Shown here piece after piece: positions 43,282-52,170 of a stretch of 64,000 nucleotides of DNA (position 1 is its first letter; each line of letters begins with the position of its first letter). The position numbers were made by a program, and so were the translations under genes. Below the pieces are notes generated by a model. That model was not told the origin of the DNA and made no database searches. It saw only the letters and a program-made list of their open reading frames with translations. Source of the stretch: DTPU01 sp963827855 (GTDB lineage Bacteria > Planctomycetota > Phycisphaerae > Sedimentisphaerales > Anaerobacaceae); contig CAWHBY010000002.1 of the NCBI GenBank assembly GCA_963827855.1, positions 248,001 to 312,000 of the forward strand. The letters are read 5' to 3'.

Positions 43282-43697
43282 AGGCCGCGATCAAAGCCCG
43301 GGCCACGGAGATGCTCACGTCGTCCAGGCTCTATCGGACTGGAGCGAGGGTCGCCATCCTCGGCGTCCTGCTGAAGGCCTCGCGACCCCTCACCCAGGAA
43401 CAGATCGCGGACGAGCTGGACCCGCGGCACGACAAGGTCACCGTCTACCGTACGCTCGCCAGCCTGCTGCGGGCGGGCCTGGTGCACAAGGCCCTCACCG
43501 GCGCCAAGACGTGGCAGTTCGAGCTGGGCCACCGGTGCACGGAGCACCAGTGCCATCCGCACTTCACCTGCACCCGTTGCGGCAGCACGCACTGCCTGCC
43601 CGATCTGGAGCCCCCGCTGACGCGGGGCCCCTATCAGGGATTCGTCATCCAGCGCCAGCAGGTCCTTCTGGAGGGTCTGTGCCCGCGATGCGCGTAG
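43278..43697 (+). CDS. Fur-family metalloregulator (Zur-like)
   Basis: A 139-residue regulator: winged-helix part (GVLLKASRPLTQEQIADEL, HDKVTVYRTLASLLRAGLV) and a metal domain with H-rich HRCTEHQCHPHFTCTRCGSTHCL and a closing CPRC, giving the structural Cys4 zinc site. As a Fur-family member it should repress in the metal-loaded state. The ATG overlaps the previous stop (ATGA). The context of ZnuA- and ZnuB-like genes favours zinc, but manganese or iron cannot be excluded. Confidence 0.9.
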   Translation: MKAAIKARATEMLTSSRLYRTGARVAILGVLLKASRPLTQEQIADELDPRHDKVTVYRTLASLLRAGLVHKALTGAKTWQFELGHRCTEHQCHPHFTCTRCGSTHCLPDLEPPLTRGPYQGFVIQRQQVLLEGLCPRCA

Positions 43698-43990
43698 ACC
43701 GCTCCAACCTCGGGCACAGGCTTGCGGCCCTCACCACAGGGTTGATCTTCGCGGCCCTGGCATTCGGTATCCTCCCTTGGCTGCACCTGGCCCAACACGA
43801 AGGCGAGCATCACGCGGGCCAGTGCGCGACGTGTGCGGTCCTGTCGAGCCACGCCAAGGAGATCGATCCAGGGACAGCCCCCGCAGTCCAGACCGCATCG
43901 GCCTCGTCCGAGCCGGTCCACGTCGCTTGCGAGTCTCCGCTCGACCTGTCCTGCGCCCTCAGGCTCCAAGCCCGCTCTCCTCCAGCCTGA
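43688..43990 (+). CDS. Small DUF2946-like membrane-anchored protein
   Basis: A 100-residue protein starting at an ATG inside the end of the regulator gene (10-bp overlap). One N-terminal membrane segment (LAALTTGLIFAALAFGILP) is followed by WLHLAQHEGEHHAGQCATCAVL, a His/Cys segment suited to metal binding, and a low-complexity tail with further cysteines. Such small proteins are frequent beside metal transporters and outer-membrane receptors in Gram-negative bacteria. Its role may be metal handling in the periplasm (inference). Confidence 0.65.
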   Translation: MRVDRSNLGHRLAALTTGLIFAALAFGILPWLHLAQHEGEHHAGQCATCAVLSSHAKEIDPGTAPAVQTASASSEPVHVACESPLDLSCALRLQARSPPA

Positions 43991-44082
43991 CAGACCACTG
44001 TTGTCGGACACGACGCGCATCCGCGTACCTGCGTGTCCATGTCGTTGTTCGTCCCCGGGCAAGCCCCGGACAGGAGGACACC

Positions 44083-45396
44083 ATGAGAACAGCCCTCTGC
44101 TGCCTGGCTTTGGCCATCGCTACATGGGCCACCGGCCGGGTGGCGGCAGCCGATCAGGGATCTGAACCCAACACCGCAGACCAGGTGCGGCAACTGCGAC
44201 AGCGGCTCGACGCCCTCGAGAAAGAGCTGGCCGATGCCCACGAGGCTCACCCCGCCCCTGCGACGGTGAAGGCCGGCTCTTCCTACATGAACCTCAGCTT
44301 CGACGTACTCGCCAATGCCGGGTGGGCGTCCACGCCGGACGTCGAGCGGGTGCAGCCCGGCGGCCATGATCCCTCCCAGCGAGGTTTCTCCATCCGCAAC
44401 GCGGAGCTTGCCGTGGACGGGGCCGTGGATCCTTACTTCAAGGGGTTCGCCAGCGTAGTGCTCATGACCGACGCGGAGGATGAGACCGAGATCGAGCTGG
44501 AGGAGGCCTATGCCCTGACCACCGGCCTGCCAGCAGGCCTGCAGGTCAAGGCGGGCCGGTTCTTCGCCGAGTTCGGACGCCACAACAACCAGCATCCCCA
44601 CGCCTGGGCCTTTGTAGACCAGCCCCTGGTGCTGAATCGGATGTTTGGGTCCGACGGCCTGCGACAGAACGGCCTCCGTCTGTCGTGGCTGCTCCCTGTG
44701 GCCCATTTCACTGAGATCGAGCTCGGCGCATTCAACGGCCAGGGCGAGGATGCCTATAGCTTCCGGTACAGAGGCCCATCAGGAGAGGACGGAATGGAGC
44801 GGGTCTATGGCCGGGCCACGGTGGACCGGCCTCTTGAAGGTCCGGGCGATTTCCTCTACGTTCCCAGGCTGACCACCTCGCTGGACCTGACCGATTCACA
44901 GACCCTCGTGCTGGGCGCCTCAGCCGCCCTTGGACCCAATGCCACAGCCAAGGACAGCCGCACCGCCATCGTGGGTCTGGACGCCTTCTGGAAATGGAAG
45001 TCACCCAGAGCGGAAGGAGGCTGGCCCTTTATGACCTTGCAGACCGAGGTCCTGGCCCGCAATCTGCAGGCAGGTGAAGACGCGGGAGCCGGCATCCCCT
45101 CCGAGACCCTTCGGGACTGGGGGCTCTACGGCCAGGTCCAGTGGGGATTCCAGAAGGGCTGGATCGCGGGACTGCGGGCCGAAACCGTGACGGGTAGTGA
45201 CAGTGCCGGCGCCGTTGCGAATGCCGAGCGGCCCGAACAGACCCGGTTGTCCCCCAATGTCACCTGGTACCCGACCGAGTTCAGCAAGCTCCGGCTGCAG
45301 TACAACCATCTGTGGCAGGAGGAGGGCAAGGCCGACGACGCCGTGTGGCTCCAACTGGAATTCCTGCTGGGCTCACACGCCAGCCACAAGTACTAG
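44083..45396 (+). CDS. Outer-membrane porin-like protein of the metal operon
   Basis: A 437-residue protein with signal peptide (LCCLALAIATWATGRVAAA), a short coiled coil (DQVRQLRQRLDALEKELADAH) like that of phosphate-selective porins, and a region of alternating amphipathic strands (FSIRNAELAVDGAVDPYFKGFA, LQVKAGRFFAEFGRHNNQ, LRLQYNHLWQ), ending VWLQLEFLLGSHASHKY. It is probably a 16-strand-type barrel that lets the metal or its carrier through the outer membrane. A strong GGAGG site precedes the ATG at 44083. No TonB box is obvious. Confidence 0.8.
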   Translation: MRTALCCLALAIATWATGRVAAADQGSEPNTADQVRQLRQRLDALEKELADAHEAHPAPATVKAGSSYMNLSFDVLANAGWASTPDVERVQPGGHDPSQRGFSIRNAELAVDGAVDPYFKGFASVVLMTDAEDETEIELEEAYALTTGLPAGLQVKAGRFFAEFGRHNNQHPHAWAFVDQPLVLNRMFGSDGLRQNGLRLSWLLPVAHFTEIELGAFNGQGEDAYSFRYRGPSGEDGMERVYGRATVDRPLEGPGDFLYVPRLTTSLDLTDSQTLVLGASAALGPNATAKDSRTAIVGLDAFWKWKSPRAEGGWPFMTLQTEVLARNLQAGEDAGAGIPSETLRDWGLYGQVQWGFQKGWIAGLRAETVTGSDSAGAVANAERPEQTRLSPNVTWYPTEFSKLRLQYNHLWQEEGKADDAVWLQLEFLLGSHASHKY

Positions 45397-45412
45397 AGAA
45401 GCAGGAGGTAAG

Positions 45413-46363
45413 ATGGATTCAAAGAAGACTTCGGCGACGGTGATCTTGAACATGTCCATCGCATTCGCCTTGGCAGGGACGGGCCGCGCCGCTCTGAACG
45501 TTGTGGCCACCACCGCGGACCTCGGCGCGATCGCACGCCAAATCGGCGGAGATGAGGTCCATGTGGAGGTCTTGGCCAAGCCCACGGAAGATGTGCACTT
45601 CGTGGATCCCAAACCGAGCTATGTGGCCAAGCTCTCCCGTGCGGATGTGCTGATAGAGGGTGGCGCTGAACTGGAGTCAGGCTGGCTTCCTCCCCTGCTG
45701 GAGGGTGCACGAAACCCCAGGCTTGCAGCAGGACAGCCGGGACACGTGGCCTGCGCCGAGGGCCTCCTGCTCATGGAGGTCCCGACGACGCTCGATCGCT
45801 CGAAGGGCGATCTGCACGCCATGGGCAATCCGCACTTCATGACCGACCCGACCCATGCCCGGCACGTGGCGCAGCGGATCTGCGACGCCCTTGCCACGAT
45901 TGACCGTGATCGGGCCGATGCCTACAGGAAGCGATTCGAGTCCTTTGCCAAACGACTGGACGACAGACTGGTCATCTGGCAGAAGCAACTCGATCCCTTC
46001 AAGGGACAGCGGATCGTGGCGTTCCACAATTCATGGCCCTACTTCTCCAGACGATTCGGCGTGAGGATCGATCTCTTCCTCGAGCCCAAGCCGGGCATCC
46101 CGCCCACGCCCGGCCATTTGGCTGAGGTGATCACCACGATGAAGACGGAGAGGATCAAGGTCATCCTCATGGAGCCCTACCAGAACCGAAAGACCGCACA
46201 GGTCGTGTCTGCCAAGACCGGCGCGGCAGTGCTGGCCTTCAGCCAGTATCCCGGCGGCATCCCAAACACGGAGGCCGGATACATCGAGCTGATGGACACC
46301 CTGGTGAACTCGCTTGCCACAGCCTTTCGTCAGGGGCATACGGAGAAGGAGCAGAGACCGTGA
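45413..46363 (+). CDS. ZnuA-like periplasmic metal-binding protein
   Basis: A 316-residue substrate-binding protein of the cluster A-I (zinc/manganese) ABC family. It has a signal peptide, the VVATTADLGAIARQIGG start, and the metal ligands expected for the family: VHFVDPKPS (first His), GNPHFMTDP (second His), AFHNSWPYFSRRFG (third His) and LMEPYQNRKTA (Glu in place of Asp). The His-rich loop common in ZnuA proteins is absent. Strong AGGAGG site; the next gene starts at its stop. Confidence 0.9.
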   Translation: MDSKKTSATVILNMSIAFALAGTGRAALNVVATTADLGAIARQIGGDEVHVEVLAKPTEDVHFVDPKPSYVAKLSRADVLIEGGAELESGWLPPLLEGARNPRLAAGQPGHVACAEGLLLMEVPTTLDRSKGDLHAMGNPHFMTDPTHARHVAQRICDALATIDRDRADAYRKRFESFAKRLDDRLVIWQKQLDPFKGQRIVAFHNSWPYFSRRFGVRIDLFLEPKPGIPPTPGHLAEVITTMKTERIKVILMEPYQNRKTAQVVSAKTGAAVLAFSQYPGGIPNTEAGYIELMDTLVNSLATAFRQGHTEKEQRP

Positions 46364-47181
46364 ATGAAGGCCTGGACATCATGATGTGGCCGCTGATGGC
46401 CTGTCTGCTGCTGCCCGGCATCCTCGTCTATCTGGGCCTGCACATCGTCAAACGGGAGATCATCTTCGTGGACCTGGCCCTGGCCCAGGTCGCGGCCCTG
46501 GGCATCTGCATGGCCATTCTCCTCGGACACGACAGCCACGACTGGCAGACCACCGCCTGGTCCGCGGCCTCCACCCTGGTGGGCGCCGGCGTCCTGACGT
46601 TGACCCGCCGGAGCGGGCGGCGGGTTCCGCAGGAGGCGATCATCGGCATCGTCTACGTGGTGGCTGCGGCGGCCGCACTGCTCCTCCTGAGCCACTGCCC
46701 GGAAGGCAACGAGGAGCTTCGGAAGACCCTCGTGGGCGAGCTTCTGCTCGTGCAGCCCGGCGAGGTCCTGCGCACGTTCGCGCTCTTTGCAGTCGTCGGC
46801 GCCATCCATGGGATCTTCCATCGCCAGTTCCACATGCTGTCCTTTGGTCCGCAGGGTGAGCGATCCGAGGCCACGCGACTGTGGATCTGGGACTTCCTGT
46901 TCTACGTGCTCTTTGGGGTGGTGGTCACCAGTTTCGTGCGCATGGGCGGTGTCCTGCTCGTCTTCTCCTATCTGATCATTCCCGCCGTTTGCGCAAGCCT
47001 CCTTGCCGCCTCGCTGCGGGGCCAGCTTGCCGTCGGCTGGGCTGTGGCGACCCTGTCGAGCGTGGCGGGGCTATATGCCTCGTACAGGTGGGATCTGCCC
47101 ACGGGCGCGGCGATCGTGTGCGCCCTGGGCCTAACCCTGTCGATGGTGGGGATAGCGCGAGCCCTGAAATCCGTGGACTGA
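46360..47181 (+). CDS. ZnuB-like ABC transporter permease
   Basis: A 273-residue membrane protein of the ABC-3 (zinc/manganese permease) family with eight or so helices. LHIVKREIIFVDLALAQVAALG matches the family's start, and MGGVLLVFSYLIIPAVCASLLA is its conserved segment. GTG start at 46360, overlapping the ZnuA-like gene by 4 bp. The cognate ATPase (ZnuC) gene is not in the operon, nor anywhere else in this window, so it must be elsewhere in the genome. It ends the operon. Confidence 0.9.
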   Translation: MNEGLDIMMWPLMACLLLPGILVYLGLHIVKREIIFVDLALAQVAALGICMAILLGHDSHDWQTTAWSAASTLVGAGVLTLTRRSGRRVPQEAIIGIVYVVAAAAALLLLSHCPEGNEELRKTLVGELLLVQPGEVLRTFALFAVVGAIHGIFHRQFHMLSFGPQGERSEATRLWIWDFLFYVLFGVVVTSFVRMGGVLLVFSYLIIPAVCASLLAASLRGQLAVGWAVATLSSVAGLYASYRWDLPTGAAIVCALGLTLSMVGIARALKSVD

Positions 47182-47238
47182 CCCGGACGCCGCTCCCCCG
47201 GAGGTCAGCAAGGCGTGACTGGCCTCTCGCCAGTTCCT

Positions 47239-47658
47239 TCACGCACTGGCAGCCGTCCCGTCCTCGCCTGCCGTCGATTCGACCCCTGCCGGGCCTGCCA
47301 TCAGCCACGCCTTGGCCTGGGCAACGTCGGTGAACACCTTGAGGTTGTGCCCTCTGTTGCGTGTGACGGTCTCCAGGAAGTGGCCCTCAGGGAACTCCGC
47401 AGGCAGAACCAAGGCCCTCTTTGTGGCTCTTGAAATCCCTGATTGATCCATGATGCCGGGGCTTCTGAATGCCTCCAGCACGGAGATGTCGATCTGGGCC
47501 GTGCTCATGTCGTTCAGGATGCGGTGGCATCCCGTCTTCTCACAGAGGCCCGCCACCTGGGGCGCCAGCTCCCGGACAACGCGGATGGTGACACACATGT
47601 CGCAGATGGCCACAACGACGCAGTCAGCATCCTGATCGTAGCTCAATGAATAGGACAT
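47239..47658 (-). CDS. SpoIIAA/STAS-like protein of unknown function
   Basis: A 139-residue protein. The pattern YSLSYDQDADCVVVAICDMCV, then CHRILNDMSTAQIDISVLEAF and FLETVTRNRGHNLKVFTDVAQAKAWL resembles SpoIIAA-like (STAS-fold) proteins, which have ..DxR.....S..D.Y. and end in FxdxxeAxxWL. No membrane segment. The ATG at 47658 with AGAGAGG upstream is preferred to the longer frame. Convergent with the metal operon. Confidence 0.6.
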   Translation of the reverse strand: MSYSLSYDQDADCVVVAICDMCVTIRVVRELAPQVAGLCEKTGCHRILNDMSTAQIDISVLEAFRSPGIMDQSGISRATKRALVLPAEFPEGHFLETVTRNRGHNLKVFTDVAQAKAWLMAGPAGVESTAGEDGTAASA

Positions 47659-47847
47659 GGTCTGCCTCTCTTCTCCCCACACCGCGGAACGGGCCGGGAC
47701 CCGAGGGCGCCGACATTCTCTGCAGTCCCCCGGGGTAGCCGACCGTATCTGCGGTCATCGCCACACAGCAACTCCCTGCCTGGCGTCCTGAATGCGACCG
47801 AGGGGGCACCTGCTCCCCGGCCCGGTTCACACACCAACGAGATCAAG

Positions 47848-49158
47848 CTACCGGGCCTGCCTTGGCACGTCAACCCCATTTGCGGTGAGCCCAGCAAGAA
47901 TGGCTTCTAGACCCACAACATCCCCAGGGCATCGGCCCGTGGCAGGCCGCTCGAATCGCTGGCCATAGGCCGTTGTGCCTGGGACAAACCCTCCGTGGGA
48001 GAGGGAGAATTGCCCGTTCTCGATGCCCATGGAGCGATCCAACCGGTCCGCCTTGCCCGTGGGGTCATGACTGAAGGTTGCACCGGTCAGCTCGATCCAG
48101 CGGCCTTCCGGAGTGCGGATCCATTGGTTGCCGTACAGGGCCTTGCGAAGCAGATGTCCGTTGCTCCCCGAGAAGTCCTCGCTGAAGCTATACAGCTCTC
48201 GCAGGTATCCACCTTCCTGGGGCGCCCGCCAACTGGAGATCAGTATCCATTGTCCCTTGTCCGCAGAGAAGTAGTATCCTGTACATACGGTGTGTGCTGC
48301 GTCCACTGGCTTGGCGGTCACCAGGAATTGCTGCACCTCACCGGTCTTCCAGGGGATGACCACGTGGCTGTGGCCGCCCGTGCCCTCGTTGCCAAAGTCG
48401 CCGGCAACGACCCCCTCGCCCTTGGCAACCAGTCTCACGCGATCCTCGTCCGCCACCTTGTTGCGGTCCACCGCCTCCTTGCCGCTGTCCCAGACGCTGA
48501 AGATGATGCGACGCTCGGCCGGGCCATTGACCTGCATGCCGAAGTAACCCCTGTGCCACCCGCAGGCCATGTAGTAGGTCCAAAGCGGATCCTCAAGGCC
48601 TGTCACCTCGCAGTAGAAAGCCTGAACCTTGACGCCCGCAGGCACCGGATACCGTAAGTGCACAGAGGCTGCATTGCGTCTGGGCTTCAGGTTGAAATGT
48701 GTCCCTTGCGCCGCAGGACCATCCAGGACCAAGGCCTCCACGTCGCCCAAGGGCTCACCTTGCCCGTTCAAGGCCTCCAGCGCAAAGCGTTGGTATCCAG
48801 TCGACTGGACTTCGAAGCTGCCAAAGGCCGTAGTCACCGGCCTCTCGCCCGACCCCGTGACCGACGCCTCATGCGACTGGCCGGCCACAGTCAGCCGATA
48901 CCTGGCCTGACTGCCCTCTGCCAGCCGGACGACAACGCTGCACGAAAGGGAGCCAGGGGCCTTGAGCTCGCCGAACCACAGGATCTTCAGGCCGGGGTCT
49001 CTCCAGCGACTGATCCCCCTCTCCGAAACCCTGGCCCCCTCCACATCGGGGTCCAGGTACGCCGTGGACGCAGGCACACGGAGCTCAGCCCATGCGGCAC
49101 TCGCGCCCAGGGCGAGCACCAGACCGAAGGACAGATGAAGGCGATGTTTCCACGTCAT
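47848..49158 (-). CDS. Exported DUF3472 (with DUF5077-like N-terminus) protein
   Basis: A 436-residue exported protein: signal peptide (LHLSFGLVLALGASAAWA), an N-terminal beta domain (VPASTAYLDPDVEGARVSE to ALNGQGEPLG) and the DUF3472 core (TYYMACGWHRGYFGMQVNGP, IIFSVWDSG, GTGGHSHVVIPWKTGE, TGYYFSADKGQWILISSWRAP). Members occur in Planctomycetota and Bacteroidota carbohydrate loci; the function is not established. GGAGG lies 7 bp before the ATG at 49158. Monocistronic. Confidence 0.8.
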   Translation of the reverse strand: MTWKHRLHLSFGLVLALGASAAWAELRVPASTAYLDPDVEGARVSERGISRWRDPGLKILWFGELKAPGSLSCSVVVRLAEGSQARYRLTVAGQSHEASVTGSGERPVTTAFGSFEVQSTGYQRFALEALNGQGEPLGDVEALVLDGPAAQGTHFNLKPRRNAASVHLRYPVPAGVKVQAFYCEVTGLEDPLWTYYMACGWHRGYFGMQVNGPAERRIIFSVWDSGKEAVDRNKVADEDRVRLVAKGEGVVAGDFGNEGTGGHSHVVIPWKTGEVQQFLVTAKPVDAAHTVCTGYYFSADKGQWILISSWRAPQEGGYLRELYSFSEDFSGSNGHLLRKALYGNQWIRTPEGRWIELTGATFSHDPTGKADRLDRSMGIENGQFSLSHGGFVPGTTAYGQRFERPATGRCPGDVVGLEAILAGLTANGVDVPRQAR

Positions 49159-49216
49159 GTCCGGACCTCCAGAATCACACGCGGTCGATTCTACTGGCCG
49201 GTGGTAGGACGTCAAG

Positions 49217-49813
49217 CAGGGCAATCGCAAAGTCGGCCTGCCTCAAAGAGACGTGAATTCTCTGTCATCCGTCGCAGGCGGACAGACCGATGCAGTCGCG
49301 GGCGTGACTGGCTGGGAAGCATTTTTGGTTTTTTGCCGCGAACCCCGCTAACTCCGCTAACGCTGGCGCGGGGTCGTGGGTGTTGGCCATGCTCGTAGCT
49401 CCGCCGCCTGATCCACGGCTACGCCGTGCCTTGGGACTGCCTTTCGATGCTGTAGGAAGAGAGGACTACCCATCAAAGGGACTCACGCACACAGTCTGAG
49501 CCGTACGCCTGCGAGCGAGCAGGACTCCATGGAGCAAGCTCGCTTGCAGAATGGAGGCCGGCGAAGTTCGCCCGGTACGCCCCGGCGTACCGGTGGACGC
49601 GTCAGCGTCGCGTACGGCGATGCCACGAACAAGTCCAACCTGTCAGAACCGGCGACAGCCGTTCGCGGAGTTGGCGGGGTTAGCGGCCAAGACCTCCTTC
49701 TGTTCTCCTGGCCAACGCGACCATAGGCCGGGGCCACGAAAAAGGGCATCTGTCGCCAGGAACCTGTGCTCATCCTCACGATGTACAGGAGGGACTTTGC
49801 GTTCGCCCTGGGG
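49217..49813 (+). repeat. MSR copy 10, long form with internal deletion
   Basis: Outer ends CAGGGCAATCGCAAAGTCGG and ACTTTGCGTTCGCCCTG. After CCTTGGGACTGC the text jumps to CTTTCGATGCTGTAGG, so hairpin 3 and one arm of hairpin 2 are missing. The last hairpin is GACGCGTCAGCGTC instead of GACGCGAAGCGTC. CGTCAAG stands on both sides (49210-49216 and 49814-49820), a probable target duplication. Confidence 0.82.
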
Positions 49814-49913
49814 CGTCAAGGCAACGCCATTGTCGTCCGGGACGGATGGGTGTATCATCGGGGCGTCCTCTGACAAAGGTCCGGTTCCATCGTGTACGGA
49901 AGGATGCAAGGCC

Positions 49914-50303
49914 ATGAAACAGATAAGCACACATCAAGCACCGCAAGCCATCGGTCCTTACAGTCAGGCGGTGGCCGAAGGTCAGTGGCTCTTCACGTCC
50001 GGCCAGATCCCCATCGATCCCGCAACCGGCCGGCTCTGCAGCCACGACATCGCCACCTCCGCGCGTCAGGCCCTCACCAATCTCCAGGCGGTCCTTACAG
50101 CGGGCGGCGCAGATCTGAGCACTGTGGTCAAGACCACGGTCTTTCTCAAGGACATGGCTGACTTTCAGGTGTTCAACAGCGTGTACGGGGAGTTCTTCAA
50201 GGAGCCCTTCCCCGCCCGGAGCTGCGTACAAGTCGCCGCGCTCCCCAGGGACGCGATGATTGAGATCGAGGCCATCGCGGCCGTCAAGAGCCAGGGCCAG
50301 TGA
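49914..50303 (+). CDS. RidA-family enamine/imine deaminase
   Basis: A 129-residue protein of the RidA (YjgF/YER057c/UK114) family, which hydrolyses reactive 2-aminoacrylate and similar imines. Family motifs are APQAIGPYSQAV, FTSGQIPIDPATG, VVKTTVFLKDMADF and FPARSCVQVAALPRDAMIEIEAIA with the substrate arginine in PARSCVQV. The ATG at 49914 is chosen because the frame before it is repeat-derived. It overlaps tail to tail by 20 bp with the propeller gene. Confidence 0.93.
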   Translation: MKQISTHQAPQAIGPYSQAVAEGQWLFTSGQIPIDPATGRLCSHDIATSARQALTNLQAVLTAGGADLSTVVKTTVFLKDMADFQVFNSVYGEFFKEPFPARSCVQVAALPRDAMIEIEAIAAVKSQGQ

Positions 50304-51608
50304 GCCAGGGATCGGTTTCGACGGTCTTCGTGGTCTTGCCGTCCCAGAGGACCAGCAACGAGTGCTCCTTTCCCGCCGAGTCCTCTGTCGTGCACCGCAT
50401 CGCCGCCGCTTTTCCGCTCGGCGCCATCGAGAAGCGCCGCCGGACTTGAGGTTCAGCCCTTCTGCCAGCCTGAACAGGGTCCGGCTCTTGCCGTTGGACA
50501 GGCTGAGGGTCTTGAGTTGTACAGCCTGTTGGCCTGAACCGGAGCCCTCCTTCTTGAGGCCTGCCAGGTAGGTGATGGCGTCGCCTCCAGGGGTCAGCGT
50601 GGCCAGGGCCACATCGTCAGTCTCAGGATCCGCGTACGGGCGGCCTTCTCCAGTCAGGACATTGGCCACGACCATCTGCTGGCCGATCGACACCAGTACC
50701 CGCTTGGAGTCGGGCGCCCACGAGATCACCGAGAACAAAGCCAGATCAGATTCATCCACTTTTTCCGGATCCAAGGCGACTTTGAGATACCGGGTCATCT
50801 GACCATCGACCTTCGCAACCGCCAGATCTGCCTGGTTGGAGCTGCGGGACAGGAGTGTGGCCACCCATTGGCCATCCGGCGAGACCGCAGCAGAGCCCGT
50901 GGAGCTCAGGAGCAGGGTCTGCACCTGGCCGGTCTGCAGGTCGAACTGCATGATTGAGAACAAGGAGTCCATTCCACCGGCCAGAAAAAGGCGTCTGGAG
51001 TCCTTTGACCACACCGGATTCATGACCATCAGGCTCGCGACATCCTTCCTTTGTGCCAGCCACTGGACGACGCAGGCAGTCTTCTTGTCGGGTCCGTCCG
51101 CTGAGGCCATCATCAGCTTGACGGCCACGCGGTCGGCCTTCTCGCCGACCTGCTCCTGGGCCAGGTCTCTGAGCATGCCGGGCAGGATCGACTCGCCGTC
51201 AGCAAAGGGCTCCAGCATGGGCACGCCGGAAGGCCCCGCTGTGGCCCGATTGGGCTCAGCGTTGCTGGAGGCCGGGGCGTTCGGCCCGGCCGACGGCTCG
51301 ACCCTGTAGTAGGCGATCCAGTGGCCGTCCGGCGACCACGCGGGGCCCGAGAGCAGGCCGTCCTGGCTGATCCGATCCAGGCACCTGCGTTCACCGGTCC
51401 GCACGTCATAGGTGAAGATCGCACCGAGATTGGGCTCGTTGCCGGGAGGGGTCACGAGCAAGGCGAGCCGCGTGGAGTCCGGAGACCACGAAGGCCGGGA
51501 CATCACACAGCCCAGGATATAGATGACGAGGCAGGCCACGCAGCCAGTCACCGCCCACCAGGCGCTGCGAACCACCACTCTTCTAGGTGTGTATGGGTTC
51601 ATGGACAT
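50284..51608 (-). CDS. Membrane-anchored WD40-like (TolB-type) beta-propeller, frameshifted
   Basis: About 440 residues when read through one frameshift. An N-terminal membrane anchor (SAWWAVTGCVACLVIYILG) is followed by TolB-like blades (SRPSWSPDSTRLALL, GPAWSPDGHWIAYY, NPVWSKDSRRLFLAGG, AVSPDGQWVATLL, SWAPDSKRVLVSIG). At 50434-50442 (GGCGGCGC on the coding strand) one base is missing; the -1 frame then gives FSMAPSGKAAAMRCTT and LLVLWDGKTTKTVETDP, a proper last blade, with a TGA at 50286-50284. The uncorrected frame runs on nonsensically over the RidA gene. Overlaps the upstream DUF2085 gene by 26 bp. Confidence 0.75.
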
Positions 51609-52170
51609 CCCCTTTCAACCAGATATGGCTCAGTAGCGTTCTCAGGAAGAAGACGAGGCACACGGTCAGACAACCGACCAGGCCCAACACGGCACAGCAG
51701 ACCAGCACCAGCACGGCCCAGGCAAAGGCCGGCCAGTGCAGTGGAAACCAGAGCGGCACGGTATTCAGAAAGACCCATGGACACCAGAAGACCCACGCGG
51801 TCCCGCGAGCCCGGCCATCCGGCAACCTACCTCGGCTGGCAATGGTGAAGGTGGCAGGCACGAGCAGCCAGGCGATGGCATGGCCGTAGATCAGGCCGGT
51901 CCAGAGCCGCCAGCCAGGCCCCGGGTCGAGCAGGTGGAAGCCGAAGACAGGCATGACCAGCAGACTGCATAGGACTGCAATGAAGGCAGCCCCGGCTGGA
52001 AGGCCCTTCCTGTACGACCCGGTGAACCATTGGCTCAGCATGCCCACCGCCACACCGAGGTACAGACCTGTGCACCTCTGGCAGAAGGGAAGGACCCATC
52101 CCGCGATCACGTACGATCTGGACGCGTCCTGGTGGCAGACAAGGCCGAACAGGTCATGCAAGGTCATCAT
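51583..52170 (-). CDS. DUF2085 membrane protein
   Basis: A 195-residue membrane protein with the DUF2085 signature near the N-terminus: CHQDASRSYVIAGWVLPFCQRCTGLYLG, containing CHQ, R and CxRCTG. About five membrane helices follow. The function of the family is unknown; the conserved Cys/His residues suggest metal or heme binding (inference). The ATG overlaps the radical SAM stop (ATGA), so the two are coupled. Confidence 0.85.
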   Translation of the reverse strand: MMTLHDLFGLVCHQDASRSYVIAGWVLPFCQRCTGLYLGVAVGMLSQWFTGSYRKGLPAGAAFIAVLCSLLVMPVFGFHLLDPGPGWRLWTGLIYGHAIAWLLVPATFTIASRGRLPDGRARGTAWVFWCPWVFLNTVPLWFPLHWPAFAWAVLVLVCCAVLGLVGCLTVCLVFFLRTLLSHIWLKGDVHEPIHT

